Assembly (NCBI GenBank): GCA_014359885.1
Contig: JACIYN010000017.1
Coordinates: forward strand, 97,001-161,000
Direction of reading: 5' to 3'
Source: Desulfacinum sp.
GTDB lineage: Bacteria; Desulfobacterota; Syntrophobacteria; Syntrophobacterales; DSM-9756
DNA: 64,000 nt
Part shown: in pieces, positions 49,922 through 58,314 of the stretch
Layout: each line of letters opens with the position of its first letter
How positions within the stretch are numbered: the first letter of the stretch is position 1
The notes under the pieces: generated by a model
Database searches by the model: none
What the model was told of the DNA's origin: nothing
What the model saw: only the letters and a program-made list of their open reading frames with translations
Position numbers and translations under genes: made by a program

Positions 49922-50581
49922 GGGCGCCTGGGTGAACCACTGCACCAGCACCCGTTTTAGGACCGGTTCCTTGCCCTTGGAATTGAGCCCCCGGCCGCAG
50001 ATCACCAGAACGCAGCGAAGCCCCCGGGCGTGGCTTTCTTGCAGGAATCGGAGGACGGACTCCCTGGCTTCATGGCGGTTCAGGCCGTGGAGATCCACAT
50101 GGTCCTGGTAACTGAAGTCCCCGTTGCGGAGGCCCTTGAGAATGGAGGGGGGAAGCCCCACCACGGCCCCGTCCATGTATTCATCGGACAAGGTGAGCTC
50201 GAAGCGGCATTCCCCCCGGACGAGCTCCCCCAGGTGCCGGAGAACCTCCCAGTCTTCCGCTTCCGCAAAACGCGGAAAATCAGAGGGGCCACGGAACCGC
50301 GGGACCCGCGAACGGTCCTCGGGCGAGAGAGGAATCACGTCGGAGACTTCGCGCAAAAAGAGCTCCTCGTCCGGCCCGGTGTCGGGGCCCGGCCCACGGC
50401 CCGTGGGGGAATCCGGCGGCGGAGGAACGCGGCGGCGGGCCTTTTTCTGCTCCTTTCGCACCTTTGCAATCTGTTGATCCAGCTCCTGGAAAGGGGTATA
50501 GAAGCCTGTGTTTTTCGGCCGGGGATGAGGATGAGACCGAAAGGCGCGGCCGGACTGCGATGCCTTTTTCCTTTTTCCCAT
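49802..50581 (-). CDS. Smr (MutS2-type) domain protein
   Basis: A 259-residue protein with a basic N-terminus and a Pro-rich linker. The Smr domain at residues ~165-255 contains DLHGLNRHEARESVL, the VICGRGLNSKG loop and the ending ASARTWDGGAGAFYVLLRR. Such domains show nicking or RNase activity in known cases. The ATG at 50581 is preceded by AAAGGAG; the track start at 50641 is not supported. It diverges from RNase D (58 bp between starts) and converges on EamA with a 120-bp overlap of coding ends. Assignment is firm; the role is unknown. Confidence 0.87.
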   Translation of the reverse strand: MGKRKKASQSGRAFRSHPHPRPKNTGFYTPFQELDQQIAKVRKEQKKARRRVPPPPDSPTGRGPGPDTGPDEELFLREVSDVIPLSPEDRSRVPRFRGPSDFPRFAEAEDWEVLRHLGELVRGECRFELTLSDEYMDGAVVGLPPSILKGLRNGDFSYQDHVDLHGLNRHEARESVLRFLQESHARGLRCVLVICGRGLNSKGKEPVLKRVLVQWFTQAPLKRLVLAFASARTWDGGAGAFYVLLRRGQGKAPVRSPAL

Positions 50582-50639
50582 GGATTCGCTCCTTTCACCA
50601 GCATCTGATAACACAGGCTCAGAAGGCAGGAAACCGCTC

Positions 50640-51539
50640 ATGCGCCCGTACCAACTGATCGACTCCGATGAACAGCTCCAGGAGCTGGTTGAGAACTTGC
50701 TGCGTCAAAGGCACATCGCCGTGGATACGGAATCCAACGGCTACTACGCCTACTACGAAAAGGTCTGCCTGATCCAGATCTCCACCGAGGATGAGGACTA
50801 CATCCTGGACACCCTCGCCCTGAAGTCCATCCCCCTTCTGGGAGAGGTCTTCCGGTCGGCAAAAGTGGAAAAGATTCTGCATGCCGCCGCCAACGACATC
50901 GGCTCCCTCAAGCGCGACTATGGGTTCCGCTTTCGCAATGTCTTCGATACGGCTCTGGCCTGTAAGATACTGGGAGAAAAACAACTGGGGCTTGCCGGCA
51001 TCCTGGAGACCCGCTTCCAGGTGCAGCTGGACAAGAAGTGGCAGCGCTGCGACTGGGGAAAACGCCCCCTGAAGCCGGAGCAGCTCCACTATGCACGGCT
51101 CGATACACACTATCTCATCCCGCTTCGTCGGCAACTCCACGAGGAACTGACGGAGAAAGGCCTCTTGGAGCAGGCCCGGGAAGCCTTTGGCAAGGTCTGT
51201 TCCCAGGCCCCTCCCCGGGAGCGCTTTCCGGAGGACGGTTACCGGCGAATCCGGGGGGCGCGGAGCCTGCCCAAGGAGGGCTGGAGGGTCCTTCAGGAAG
51301 TGTATACGTTCCGGGATCGGGAAGCCCGGCGCCTGGATCGGGCCCCGTTTCGCGTTCTTTCCAACGAGGCCCTGCTTCGGCTCGCCAAGGTTCGGCCCAC
51401 CACCCTGCCCCAATTGGAGGCGGTCCAGGGACTTTCCAGAGCCTACCGCACCGGCCGTCCCGCCCGGCGCCTGGTCCAGACCATCCGGCGGGCCGTGGAA
51501 GCGGCGGAAACCGAAGAGCTCACCCGGGCCCTTCCGTGA
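50640..51539 (+). CDS. rnd: Ribonuclease D
   Basis: A 299-residue 3'-5' exonuclease for tRNA 3' processing. The DEDD residues are in IAVDTESNGYY near residue 27, LHAAANDIGSL near 82 and LHYARLDTHYLIPL near 150. The C-terminal HRDC region spans ~215-290 (FRDREARRLDRAPFRVLSNEALLRLA). The length is shorter than the E. coli enzyme (~375) because only one HRDC domain is present. The ATG at 50640 matches the family start; AGGCAGGAAA is a weak ribosome site. It is divergent from Smr. The following 241 bp shows no gene. Confidence 0.9.
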   Translation: MRPYQLIDSDEQLQELVENLLRQRHIAVDTESNGYYAYYEKVCLIQISTEDEDYILDTLALKSIPLLGEVFRSAKVEKILHAAANDIGSLKRDYGFRFRNVFDTALACKILGEKQLGLAGILETRFQVQLDKKWQRCDWGKRPLKPEQLHYARLDTHYLIPLRRQLHEELTEKGLLEQAREAFGKVCSQAPPRERFPEDGYRRIRGARSLPKEGWRVLQEVYTFRDREARRLDRAPFRVLSNEALLRLAKVRPTTLPQLEAVQGLSRAYRTGRPARRLVQTIRRAVEAAETEELTRALP

Positions 51540-51780
51540 TCCCCCATGGCCTCGTGCCGCCGGACGCCAACCGCGACGTCTGGGCTGTTTCAATAGGTAA
51601 CGCAGATGGCGGAGGCGAGGGACCGTGCGCCCGCATCGTTCGACCTGTCCGGTGGTGTAAGGATCCGTTCCGTGCAAAGTCTACTGGAAAAGTAGGAAAC
51701 AAGCGGTTAAGGTGCCCGGTGCCCGGCCGGTTCCCCCTGCAGGCGCGGAGGCACCATTTCCATAGGAAGAAAGGGAAGTT

Positions 51781-53535
51781 ATGGTTCCAGATGCCAAGAT
51801 TCGGATTCAGGACAGTTTCAAGACGTTCCGTCACGACCAGGAAAAGACGAGGCGGCCCGAAGAGACGGTGCAATGGGTTCGGGAGCGGCTCAAGAGCGTA
51901 AACATTCGGATTCTCGCCAAGACCTTGAGGATCGACACGGGGCGTTTGGACATCCCCGTCTACATCAGCCTGTGCGGCGAGGACGCCACGGCCTTTACGG
52001 GAACCAAGAAGCAGATGGGGAAAGGCGCCACGCCGGCCCAGTCGGAAGCCAGCGCCGTCATGGAACTCATGGAGCGCTTCAGCTTCTTTTCCTTTATTCA
52101 CGGCGCCGATTTTCGAAAGGCTCGGGCGACGGACCTGGGCGGGCACGCCGTGGGGGCCCGAATGCTGTTGCGCTCAGTCTTTGATGAAAAGACCCCCGTG
52201 GAAAAGGCGGAGGCCTTCCTTTCCCAATGCCCGCTCCGATGGGTTCCCGTGCGGAACCTGACCCGGGGGGCCGATCAATGGGCCCCCATCGACTGGTTCT
52301 ACCTGATCAACGAGTACAACGGGCCCGCCGCCGGAAACACCCTGGAGGAAGCGGTTTTGCAGGCCTTGTGCGAAGTGGTGGAGCGCCATGTGGGCTCGGT
52401 GATCTGCCATGACGAGCTGGTGACACCCGCCATCGACCCCGAGAGCCTGGCCGATCCCGCTTCCCGGGAGCTGGTGGAGAAGTTTCAACGACACGGGATC
52501 CGGCTCTATCTCCGGGATTTTTCCCTGGATACGGGAATCCCCACCGTGGGGGTGCTGGCCTACGACCCGGCCACGTTTCCGGAAAAGAGTGAAATCGTCT
52601 TCACGGCGGGCACCACGTCGCACCCGGAAAAATCCCTGTGCCGGGCTCTGACGGAGGTGGCCCAGTTGGCCGGAGACTTCGAAAACCGCACCACCTACCG
52701 CCCCACCCTTCCCAAGTACCCCAACCTGGAGGCGGCGGCCTACCTGATGGCACACGACGGCACCGTGCCCATTCAGGCCCTTCCCGACATCAGCCACGAC
52801 AACATGAAGGTGGAAATCGAACGGGCGGTGGCTGCCTTGTCACGCATCGGAATGGAGGTACTGGTTCTCAACGTCACCCATCCGCAGCTGCAGGTTCCGG
52901 CCGTTTACGTGATGATCCCCGGCGCCCATTTCCTGGAGCACACGCGCAACACGGACTTTGCCCAGCACATGGCTCGAACGCTGATCCGCGGCCTGGAACC
53001 AGTGGAGGCGGCCCGGCACCTGGAAAGCCTGGACGCGATGTTCGGGCCGCGGTTCGACCTCACCTTCTTCCGGGCCCACAGTCTGGAGGCCCTGGGAAAT
53101 CCGGGCGAGGCATTGAGCCTCTTTTCCCGATCCCTGGAACAGGATCCCGATCCGGGGGAGCTGGCCAGCATCTATGTGCACATGGCGTCCTGTCACAAGG
53201 ACCTGGGCGACTACCGCCGTGCGCTGGATGCCCTGGAAAAGGCGGAGAGCCACAACCCGGAGCTGAAAGAGATCTACAATCTGCGGGGTTTCTGCCTTTA
53301 CCAGCTCAAGGAACACCACCGGGCCATCGAGGCCTTCGAGCGCGCCATCGAGTTGGATCCCGGATCGGCCATCGACTATGCGAATATCGGCTCCAACCTG
53401 CGCGAGCTGGGCCACATCCGGGAGGCGGTGCGGCTCTACAAGATGGCCCTGGAGCTGGATCCCACCATCCAGTTCGCACGGGATAACATCGAAAAACTTG
53501 AAAAGCACCTGGCCCGCGAAGCCGCCGGGGCGTAG
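51781..53535 (+). CDS. YcaO-like domain protein with C-terminal TPR
   Basis: A 584-residue fusion. YcaO ATP-binding blocks lie at ~100 (QSEASAVMELMERFSFF), ~195 (EEAVLQALCEVVERH) and ~285 (SLCRALTEVAQLAG), so the ATP site looks intact. Residues ~435-575 form three or four TPR units (GEALSLFSRSLEQDP, RRALDALEKAESHNP, HRAIEAFERAIELDP, REAVRLYKMALELDP). YcaO proteins phosphorylate or thio-amidate backbone amides. No TfuA, no E1-like partner and no clear precursor peptide are next to it, and the RiPP-type PxPxP end is absent. RBS: AAGGGAAG. The substrate is unknown and may be recognised by the TPR. Confidence 0.9.
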   Translation: MVPDAKIRIQDSFKTFRHDQEKTRRPEETVQWVRERLKSVNIRILAKTLRIDTGRLDIPVYISLCGEDATAFTGTKKQMGKGATPAQSEASAVMELMERFSFFSFIHGADFRKARATDLGGHAVGARMLLRSVFDEKTPVEKAEAFLSQCPLRWVPVRNLTRGADQWAPIDWFYLINEYNGPAAGNTLEEAVLQALCEVVERHVGSVICHDELVTPAIDPESLADPASRELVEKFQRHGIRLYLRDFSLDTGIPTVGVLAYDPATFPEKSEIVFTAGTTSHPEKSLCRALTEVAQLAGDFENRTTYRPTLPKYPNLEAAAYLMAHDGTVPIQALPDISHDNMKVEIERAVAALSRIGMEVLVLNVTHPQLQVPAVYVMIPGAHFLEHTRNTDFAQHMARTLIRGLEPVEAARHLESLDAMFGPRFDLTFFRAHSLEALGNPGEALSLFSRSLEQDPDPGELASIYVHMASCHKDLGDYRRALDALEKAESHNPELKEIYNLRGFCLYQLKEHHRAIEAFERAIELDPGSAIDYANIGSNLRELGHIREAVRLYKMALELDPTIQFARDNIEKLEKHLAREAAGA

Positions 53536-53565
53536 GAGCCCGCAAGCATGGGGACCCATTCATGT

Positions 53566-53630
53566 GGGGACGGTTCGCCAACCGCCCCGACCGCCCTTTC
53601 CCGCGGGGCTAAAGCCCCGCGGGTACGCAA
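53566..53630 (+). repeat. Two degenerate hairpin repeats after the YcaO gene
   Basis: A decayed GTGGGGACGGTTCGCCAACCGCCCC palindrome is followed by the left hairpin CCGCGGGGCTAAAGCCCCGCGG, in a 561-bp gene-free gap that also holds the elements at 53644 and 54053. Confidence 0.65.
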
Positions 53631-53643
53631 GAAGCCGGCTCTC

Positions 53644-53777
53644 TTTATATGAAACGCGAGGTCGTTCCATTCGCGCGCGCGGCCTGTAGGGGCGAATAAT
53701 CATTCGCCCCTACAGGGGTCTGCTTGCCAAAGGGGCGTTTCATCCTTCGTTGTCACGGGCCGTCCGTGATGGGGGTT
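53644..53777 (-). repeat. 134-bp interspersed element, copy B (inverted)
   Basis: Reverse complement of copy A (2074-2207) with the same length and only scattered differences. It includes the GTGACAACGAAGGATGAAACGC and GCGTTTCATATAAA arms. It is followed by a GTGAAAGAAAACCGCGAATG motif (53780) that also occurs, inverted, next to copy C. Confidence 0.85.
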
Positions 53778-54052
53778 AATGTGAAAGAAAACCGCGAATG
53801 AACGCGAATAGACGCAAATCTTTTTAGTTGTAGAAACCGCGAAGGCCGCAATGAGGGTGCCCGGCCATGCAAGGGGCGCGCAGCGACTCCTAGAGAATGG
53901 CCTATTGCGGGGTTCCGACAAATGCCCTTGCTCCGGCCCGCTCTTTCATCCATGCGAGGTGGCGCGCGGGGAGCCATGACTGTTAGAAAGATTCACGTCT
54001 ATTGCCGTTCAGTGGCGGTTGCCCTTCACCTTACCCCCATCACCAGGCGCCT

Positions 54053-54080
54053 GTAGGGGCGAATGATGATGCGCCCCTAG
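54053..54080 (+). repeat. Degenerate GTAGGGGC palindrome
   Basis: GTAGGGGCGAATGATGATGCGCCCCTAG. Mutations have broken the centre. It lies 16 bp from the end of the M16 peptidase gene. The remaining ~270 bp of the gap has no recognisable feature. Confidence 0.65.
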
Positions 54081-54096
54081 TAAAGACGGCGGCACG

Positions 54097-56823
54097 TCAC
54101 GGATGCCGCGGGCGAGGCGCGTCCAGGGGCAACGCCTGGGCCGGATTGCGGGGAAGGGTGCGGACGATCAGACGCCCCGAAAAGAGATCCCGCGCCAATT
54201 CCAGGACATCCCGGGCCGTCACCTTGCGGACCAGGTCGGGATAGCGACGGTCGTAATCGAATCCCAACCCCAGGGCCTCGTGGACGGCGGCGCTTTGGGC
54301 TCTGGCGTGCAGCCCCTCCAGGTCCAGGGCGTGCATGGTGAGCACCATGTCCTTGGCCCGTTCCAACTCCGCAGGGCTCATTTCCTCCCGGGTCAGCTCC
54401 TCCAATTTCTCGAGCACGATCTGTTCCACGCGGTCGGCGTTGTCCAGGGTGGTCTGCGTGATCACGCCGAAGAATCCCCCGTTGAGGCCGTAAAAGGGAA
54501 AGGCGTGGACCACGTAAACCAGGTTGTTGATGCCGCCCCGCAGGGCTTCGTGAAGGCGCCCGCCGGGATAGCCGATACCGGAAAGCGCCGCGTCCAGCAC
54601 ATCGAGGACGGGACGGCGCGGATCCCGCAGGTCCAAGCCACCAGTTCCCACGAAGAGACCCAGGGACGTCTTGTCGGTTTCCTGTTCCACCACCCGGGAG
54701 CCTTGGAACGGTTGGGTTTCTCGCGGTAGATTTGGGATCGCCGGCTGCGGCCGTTTCCAGGATCCCAGGGCCTTCTCAAGACGCTTCAGCAGCTTTTCCC
54801 TGTCGAAATCTCCGTAGATGGCCAGGACCGACGATTGGGGGGCGACCATCTTTTCATAAAAATCCAACACTTGGTCGCGAGTGAAGGCCGCGACGCTCTC
54901 GGGCGTACCCAATCGATCGTGACGATAGGGATGCCGGGTGAAGTAGTGCTCTTTGAAAAGGCGCACCAGCTCCATCTGCCAATTCTCGTCCCGGCGCTTG
55001 ATGGCCAGGAGGGTCTCCTCCTTCTTCTTGCGGATCTCCTCCGGAGGAAAGACCGGATGGGTGATCACGTCGGCCAGGATGTCCACGGCCAGGTCCACAT
55101 CGTCGCTCAGGACCTTGGAGGTGACGAAGTAGGTGTTGCTTTGGGATCCCGATGCGATGCTGCCTCCCACTTCCTCCAGGGCCTGGGCGATCTCCAGCTT
55201 GCTTCGCTTCTTGGTCCCGGCGGTGAGGAGCGACGCCGTGAAGGCTGCCAGGCCCTCCTGCCCGGGGCCTTCCAGGAGCAGCCCGCCTATCCCGTACAGT
55301 TGAAGGGTCACCACGGGGAGGCGGTGATCTTCGAGGAGCAGCACGCGCAGCCCGTTGTCCAGGCGCACGAGAGACGGGCCTTTGTCCTTCGGGGCCGAGG
55401 CAAGCGGCGCCGGGGCGGTCGTTTCGGACGGTGTGGAGACGGGCAGAACGGCGGCCACCGTCATGGCCTCCGGAACCAGGTAACGCCGGGCCACCCGAAG
55501 CACATCCTCCCGGGTGACCTGCCGGACCTTTTCCACGTAATGCTCGTCGAAGTAGGGATCTCCCGTGTCGAAGTAAGAGGACGCCAGGGAAGAGGCCATC
55601 TCTTCGGCCGTTTCCTTGCCGAAGATGTGGTCGGCGATCACCTTCTTTTTCGCCTTTTCCAACTCGCTTCGGGAGACCTTTTGGGATCCAACGGCTTCCA
55701 GTTCCTCTTTAAGAGGTTCCAGGACCGCCGGCCAGTTCTCGGGGGCCAGGCTCATGGAAACCACCCACTGGCCGGGAACATAGGCGGGCGTCCAGTTGAA
55801 CGCTCCGACGGAAAGAACCAGGTTCTCTTTTTCTTTGAGTCTCTGATGGAGGCGGCCGGTACGGCCGTCGCCCATGAGAATGGCCAGGACGTCCAGGGCG
55901 TACAGGTCCTCGTGGGCCAGAGGAACGGAACGGAACCCCACCATGGCTTGGACCATGCGGGCCAAGGGCAGACGTTTTTCCGCCCACCGCCGGCCCAAGG
56001 GCGGAGGTTCGCTGGGAAGGACCACCGGAGGGGCCTCTCCCCGGGGCATCTTCCCCACCCTTTCGCCCACGAAGGCTAGAACGCGATGGGGATCCACGGG
56101 TCCCGCCACCGCCACCACCAGGTGCTGGGGCTGGTAACGGGCGCGGTAGTAGGCTTGGAGGTCCTCCCGAGTTTGGCGGACGAAGACGTCTTCGTAGCCG
56201 ATGACCGGATGTCGAACGGGGTGGATTCGGTAGGCCGTCTGCATGAAGAGCTTCCACAGGACACGGCCGGGATCGTTTTCTCCCATGCGGATTTCCTGCT
56301 GGATCACGGCCTTCTCCCGGACCACCTCCTGCTCCGCAAGGCTGCATTCCGTCACGTAGGAAAGCAGCAGATCCAGACTCTCCTCCCAGTGGGCGGCGGT
56401 GGTGGTGATGTAATAGACCGTTCGGTCGTGGCTGGTATAGGCATTGCTCGCTCCGCCCATGCGCTCCAAACGCCTCCGGGCTTCCTCCTCGCTGAAGGAC
56501 CGGGTGGTTCCCCCCGCCACCACGTGTTCCAGGTAGTGGGACAGACCGGCCCCCATGTGGTCGCCTTCGTAGATGGATCCGGCTCGGACGTAGACTCTTG
56601 CGGAAACCACCTGGGAGTCGGGGATGGAGCGGACCAGCAAGGTGAGTCCGTTGTGGAAGACGGCGAAGGTGTCGCCCGGCTTGCTTTCAAGAAAACGTTC
56701 CAGGAAGGGAGCTTCCCGGCTGACGGGTGCTTCCCGGGCCTGGCCGGCCGGGCAGGGAAAGGTGACCAACAAGCCGGTGACAAACAGCAGGGCCGCTCGG
56801 AAGACCATTCGCCGCAGGTGCAT
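54097..56823 (-). CDS. Secreted M16 family zinc peptidase, two-domain
   Basis: A 908-residue insulinase-like protein. A signal peptide spans residues ~1-28 (VFRAALLFVTGLLVTFPCPAGQA). The N-terminal M16 half carries the inverted zinc motif HYLEH near residue 92 and a downstream glutamate (VREKAVIQQE). The C-terminal half (~470-900, RLDNGLRVLLLEDHRLPVVT) is a second M16 unit without HxxEH, as usual. It is probably periplasmic and cleaves peptides. The ATG at 56823 follows GAGGTGG; the track start 66 codons earlier is unsupported. It is downstream of the 70-residue ORF by 106 bp. Confidence 0.9.
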   Translation of the reverse strand: MHLRRMVFRAALLFVTGLLVTFPCPAGQAREAPVSREAPFLERFLESKPGDTFAVFHNGLTLLVRSIPDSQVVSARVYVRAGSIYEGDHMGAGLSHYLEHVVAGGTTRSFSEEEARRRLERMGGASNAYTSHDRTVYYITTTAAHWEESLDLLLSYVTECSLAEQEVVREKAVIQQEIRMGENDPGRVLWKLFMQTAYRIHPVRHPVIGYEDVFVRQTREDLQAYYRARYQPQHLVVAVAGPVDPHRVLAFVGERVGKMPRGEAPPVVLPSEPPPLGRRWAEKRLPLARMVQAMVGFRSVPLAHEDLYALDVLAILMGDGRTGRLHQRLKEKENLVLSVGAFNWTPAYVPGQWVVSMSLAPENWPAVLEPLKEELEAVGSQKVSRSELEKAKKKVIADHIFGKETAEEMASSLASSYFDTGDPYFDEHYVEKVRQVTREDVLRVARRYLVPEAMTVAAVLPVSTPSETTAPAPLASAPKDKGPSLVRLDNGLRVLLLEDHRLPVVTLQLYGIGGLLLEGPGQEGLAAFTASLLTAGTKKRSKLEIAQALEEVGGSIASGSQSNTYFVTSKVLSDDVDLAVDILADVITHPVFPPEEIRKKKEETLLAIKRRDENWQMELVRLFKEHYFTRHPYRHDRLGTPESVAAFTRDQVLDFYEKMVAPQSSVLAIYGDFDREKLLKRLEKALGSWKRPQPAIPNLPRETQPFQGSRVVEQETDKTSLGLFVGTGGLDLRDPRRPVLDVLDAALSGIGYPGGRLHEALRGGINNLVYVVHAFPFYGLNGGFFGVITQTTLDNADRVEQIVLEKLEELTREEMSPAELERAKDMVLTMHALDLEGLHARAQSAAVHEALGLGFDYDRRYPDLVRKVTARDVLELARDLFSGRLIVRTLPRNPAQALPLDAPRPRHP

Positions 56824-56929
56824 GATCCACCTCACACGAACGCATGGAGATACGAAACCGTGGAAGAAAGGAAACGGCCCTACGCCTCGGGAGGCGTGAG
56901 GGCGCAGGGGCGAGGGCGGCAGGCGTGGG

Positions 56930-57142
56930 TCAACGGGATTCAGCTTCCATGGACGCCAGCTCGTCCAGGATCCATCGGATCTTGTCCTTGTCCTGCAAAT
57001 CTTCGGGCTTTTCCTGTTCAATGCGGAGCAAGTCCTCCAGTTCCAGGCGGCGGCGGTCGCGAAACCCGCCCACGTCCTTTCGGAAGTGGCGCTGGGCCAT
57101 GTACTGGGACTTTTCGTATTCCTTTTCCAGATCGTCGTTCAT
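56930..57142 (-). CDS. Hypothetical small charged protein
   Basis: A 70-residue, strongly charged and helical protein (DRRRLELEDLLRIEQEKPEDLQDKDKIRWILDEL) with no cysteine, signal or membrane segment. I do not recognise a family. The ATG has AAGGAG upstream with normal spacing and codon use is like its neighbours, so it is likely real. It precedes the M16 peptidase gene by 106 bp on the same strand and may be co-transcribed. Confidence 0.6.
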   Translation of the reverse strand: MNDDLEKEYEKSQYMAQRHFRKDVGGFRDRRRLELEDLLRIEQEKPEDLQDKDKIRWILDELASMEAESR

Positions 57143-57341
57143 GAGACCCTACTCCTTCTTTCTGGCGCTCGGGGCAGTCCTTGCCAGTTCCGCTGCGTGT
57201 CGAGCTCTTTCATCCCGGGGTCCATTCCGCCGGAAGACTGACTCTAGGGATGAGGCTCTCTCGTGTCAAGCTCCGATTGCCCCGCCGCTCATGGGAACCA
57301 CAGGAGGGAAAGCAAGGTTTGAACTTGGCTATCCTGTGGAG

Positions 57342-57450
57342 CCCGTGACAACGAAGGATGAAACGCACCTCTGGAAAGCAGGCCCCTGTGGGGGCGAAGG
57401 ATCATTCGCCCCTACAGGCCGCGGACACGGACGGAACGAGGTCGCGTTTC
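57342..57450 (+). repeat. 134-bp interspersed element, copy C (shortened)
   Basis: From CCCGTGACAACGAAGGATGAAACGC to GGTCGCGTTTC; the left AACCCCC end and the right TATAAA are missing. It is followed by GGCGTTCATTCGCGGTTTTC, which also flanks copy B inverted. It fills much of the 368-bp gap before the ATP-grasp-like gene. Nothing else is seen there. Confidence 0.8.
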
Positions 57451-57510
57451 CCATTGGCGTTTATTGGCGTTCATTCGCGGTTTTCTTTCCTAACAAACAT
57501 CAAGCCCCCA

Positions 57511-58314
57511 TCAAAGAATTCGCCGCTCCAGGAAATGGGCGACGACTGCAAACCGATCCAGCGTGCCTTTTTCGTCATGCCAAACACGGGGCGGCCGGGC
57601 AAGGCCCCCAAACAACCATCGGTCTTCCGACCATTGGAAACGCACCACGGCCTCGGAGAGGAGAACCTCTCGGCACAGCTGCAGGGCCATGTGGACGGCT
57701 CCGTCCAAGGAGAATCCGGGTAAGAGAAGCGAGCGGCCTTCGGGGGCCGTGAAGCGGGAGCCCACCGCCCTGCCCTGCACGCAATAGACCTCCGCCGTAC
57801 AGAGCGTGGGAACGGGCTTCCAGACCACCAGCGGGTCGTGACGGGCGCAGGCGTCCCGCCACTGGTCCGGGCGGGCGGCACGGATCACCGGGTCTTTGGC
57901 GGCGTTGGGCCCCGCCGCGTTCAAGGGAAGTCCTAGGCGTTCCAGGGCCTGCTCCTTGGCGCGGTATCCATAACAGATCCGGTGCGGCGGCGCGGGAATT
58001 CGGGCGTAGGCTGCCGCTCGCCACTGCAGGGGACGGTCCTTCCAAATCGTGTAGGTGAAGGCGGTGGGAAAACAGCGGCATCCGGCCGCTTCCAGAACCG
58101 GGGCTAGGCGCGGCGTGGGGTAGAGAATCCATTCGGCCCGCAGAATGGCCTCCCGTTCGTCCGGGGCGTAATCGGCAGGAGCCGGCCGGATTCCAAGGGT
58201 CCGCACCGCGGCCACATGGGACAAAAAAGGGGCCAGAGCCACCACCCGCCCCCAACGGGCAGGGGCCGCTCCGGCCGCCGGTTCGCGTCGTTCCGATCCC
58301 ACAGGCCGCCCCAT
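57511..58314 (-). CDS. ATP-grasp-like protein of unknown function
   Basis: A 267-residue protein. The order of elements (GCRCFPTAFTYTIWKDR near residue 80, ALERLGLPL near 125, LVVWKPVPTLC near 165, EVYCVQGRAVG near 178) is reminiscent of RimK-like ATP-grasp ligases, but the metal-binding segment is not clear. The assignment is tentative. The ATG at 58314 shares one base with the stop of the SF2-ATPase gene (TGATG), so the two are translationally coupled. The track's TTG start one codon earlier is less likely. A two-gene operon of a degenerate helicase and an ATP-grasp-like protein is unfamiliar to me. Confidence 0.6.
   Translation of the reverse strand: MGRPVGSERREPAAGAAPARWGRVVALAPFLSHVAAVRTLGIRPAPADYAPDEREAILRAEWILYPTPRLAPVLEAAGCRCFPTAFTYTIWKDRPLQWRAAAYARIPAPPHRICYGYRAKEQALERLGLPLNAAGPNAAKDPVIRAARPDQWRDACARHDPLVVWKPVPTLCTAEVYCVQGRAVGSRFTAPEGRSLLLPGFSLDGAVHMALQLCREVLLSEAVVRFQWSEDRWLFGGLARPPRVWHDEKGTLDRFAVVAHFLERRIL

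Noticed and set aside
51540-51780. Precursor peptide gene for the YcaO protein
   Set aside because: No small ORF with a ribosome site and leader/core features could be found in the 241-bp gap.
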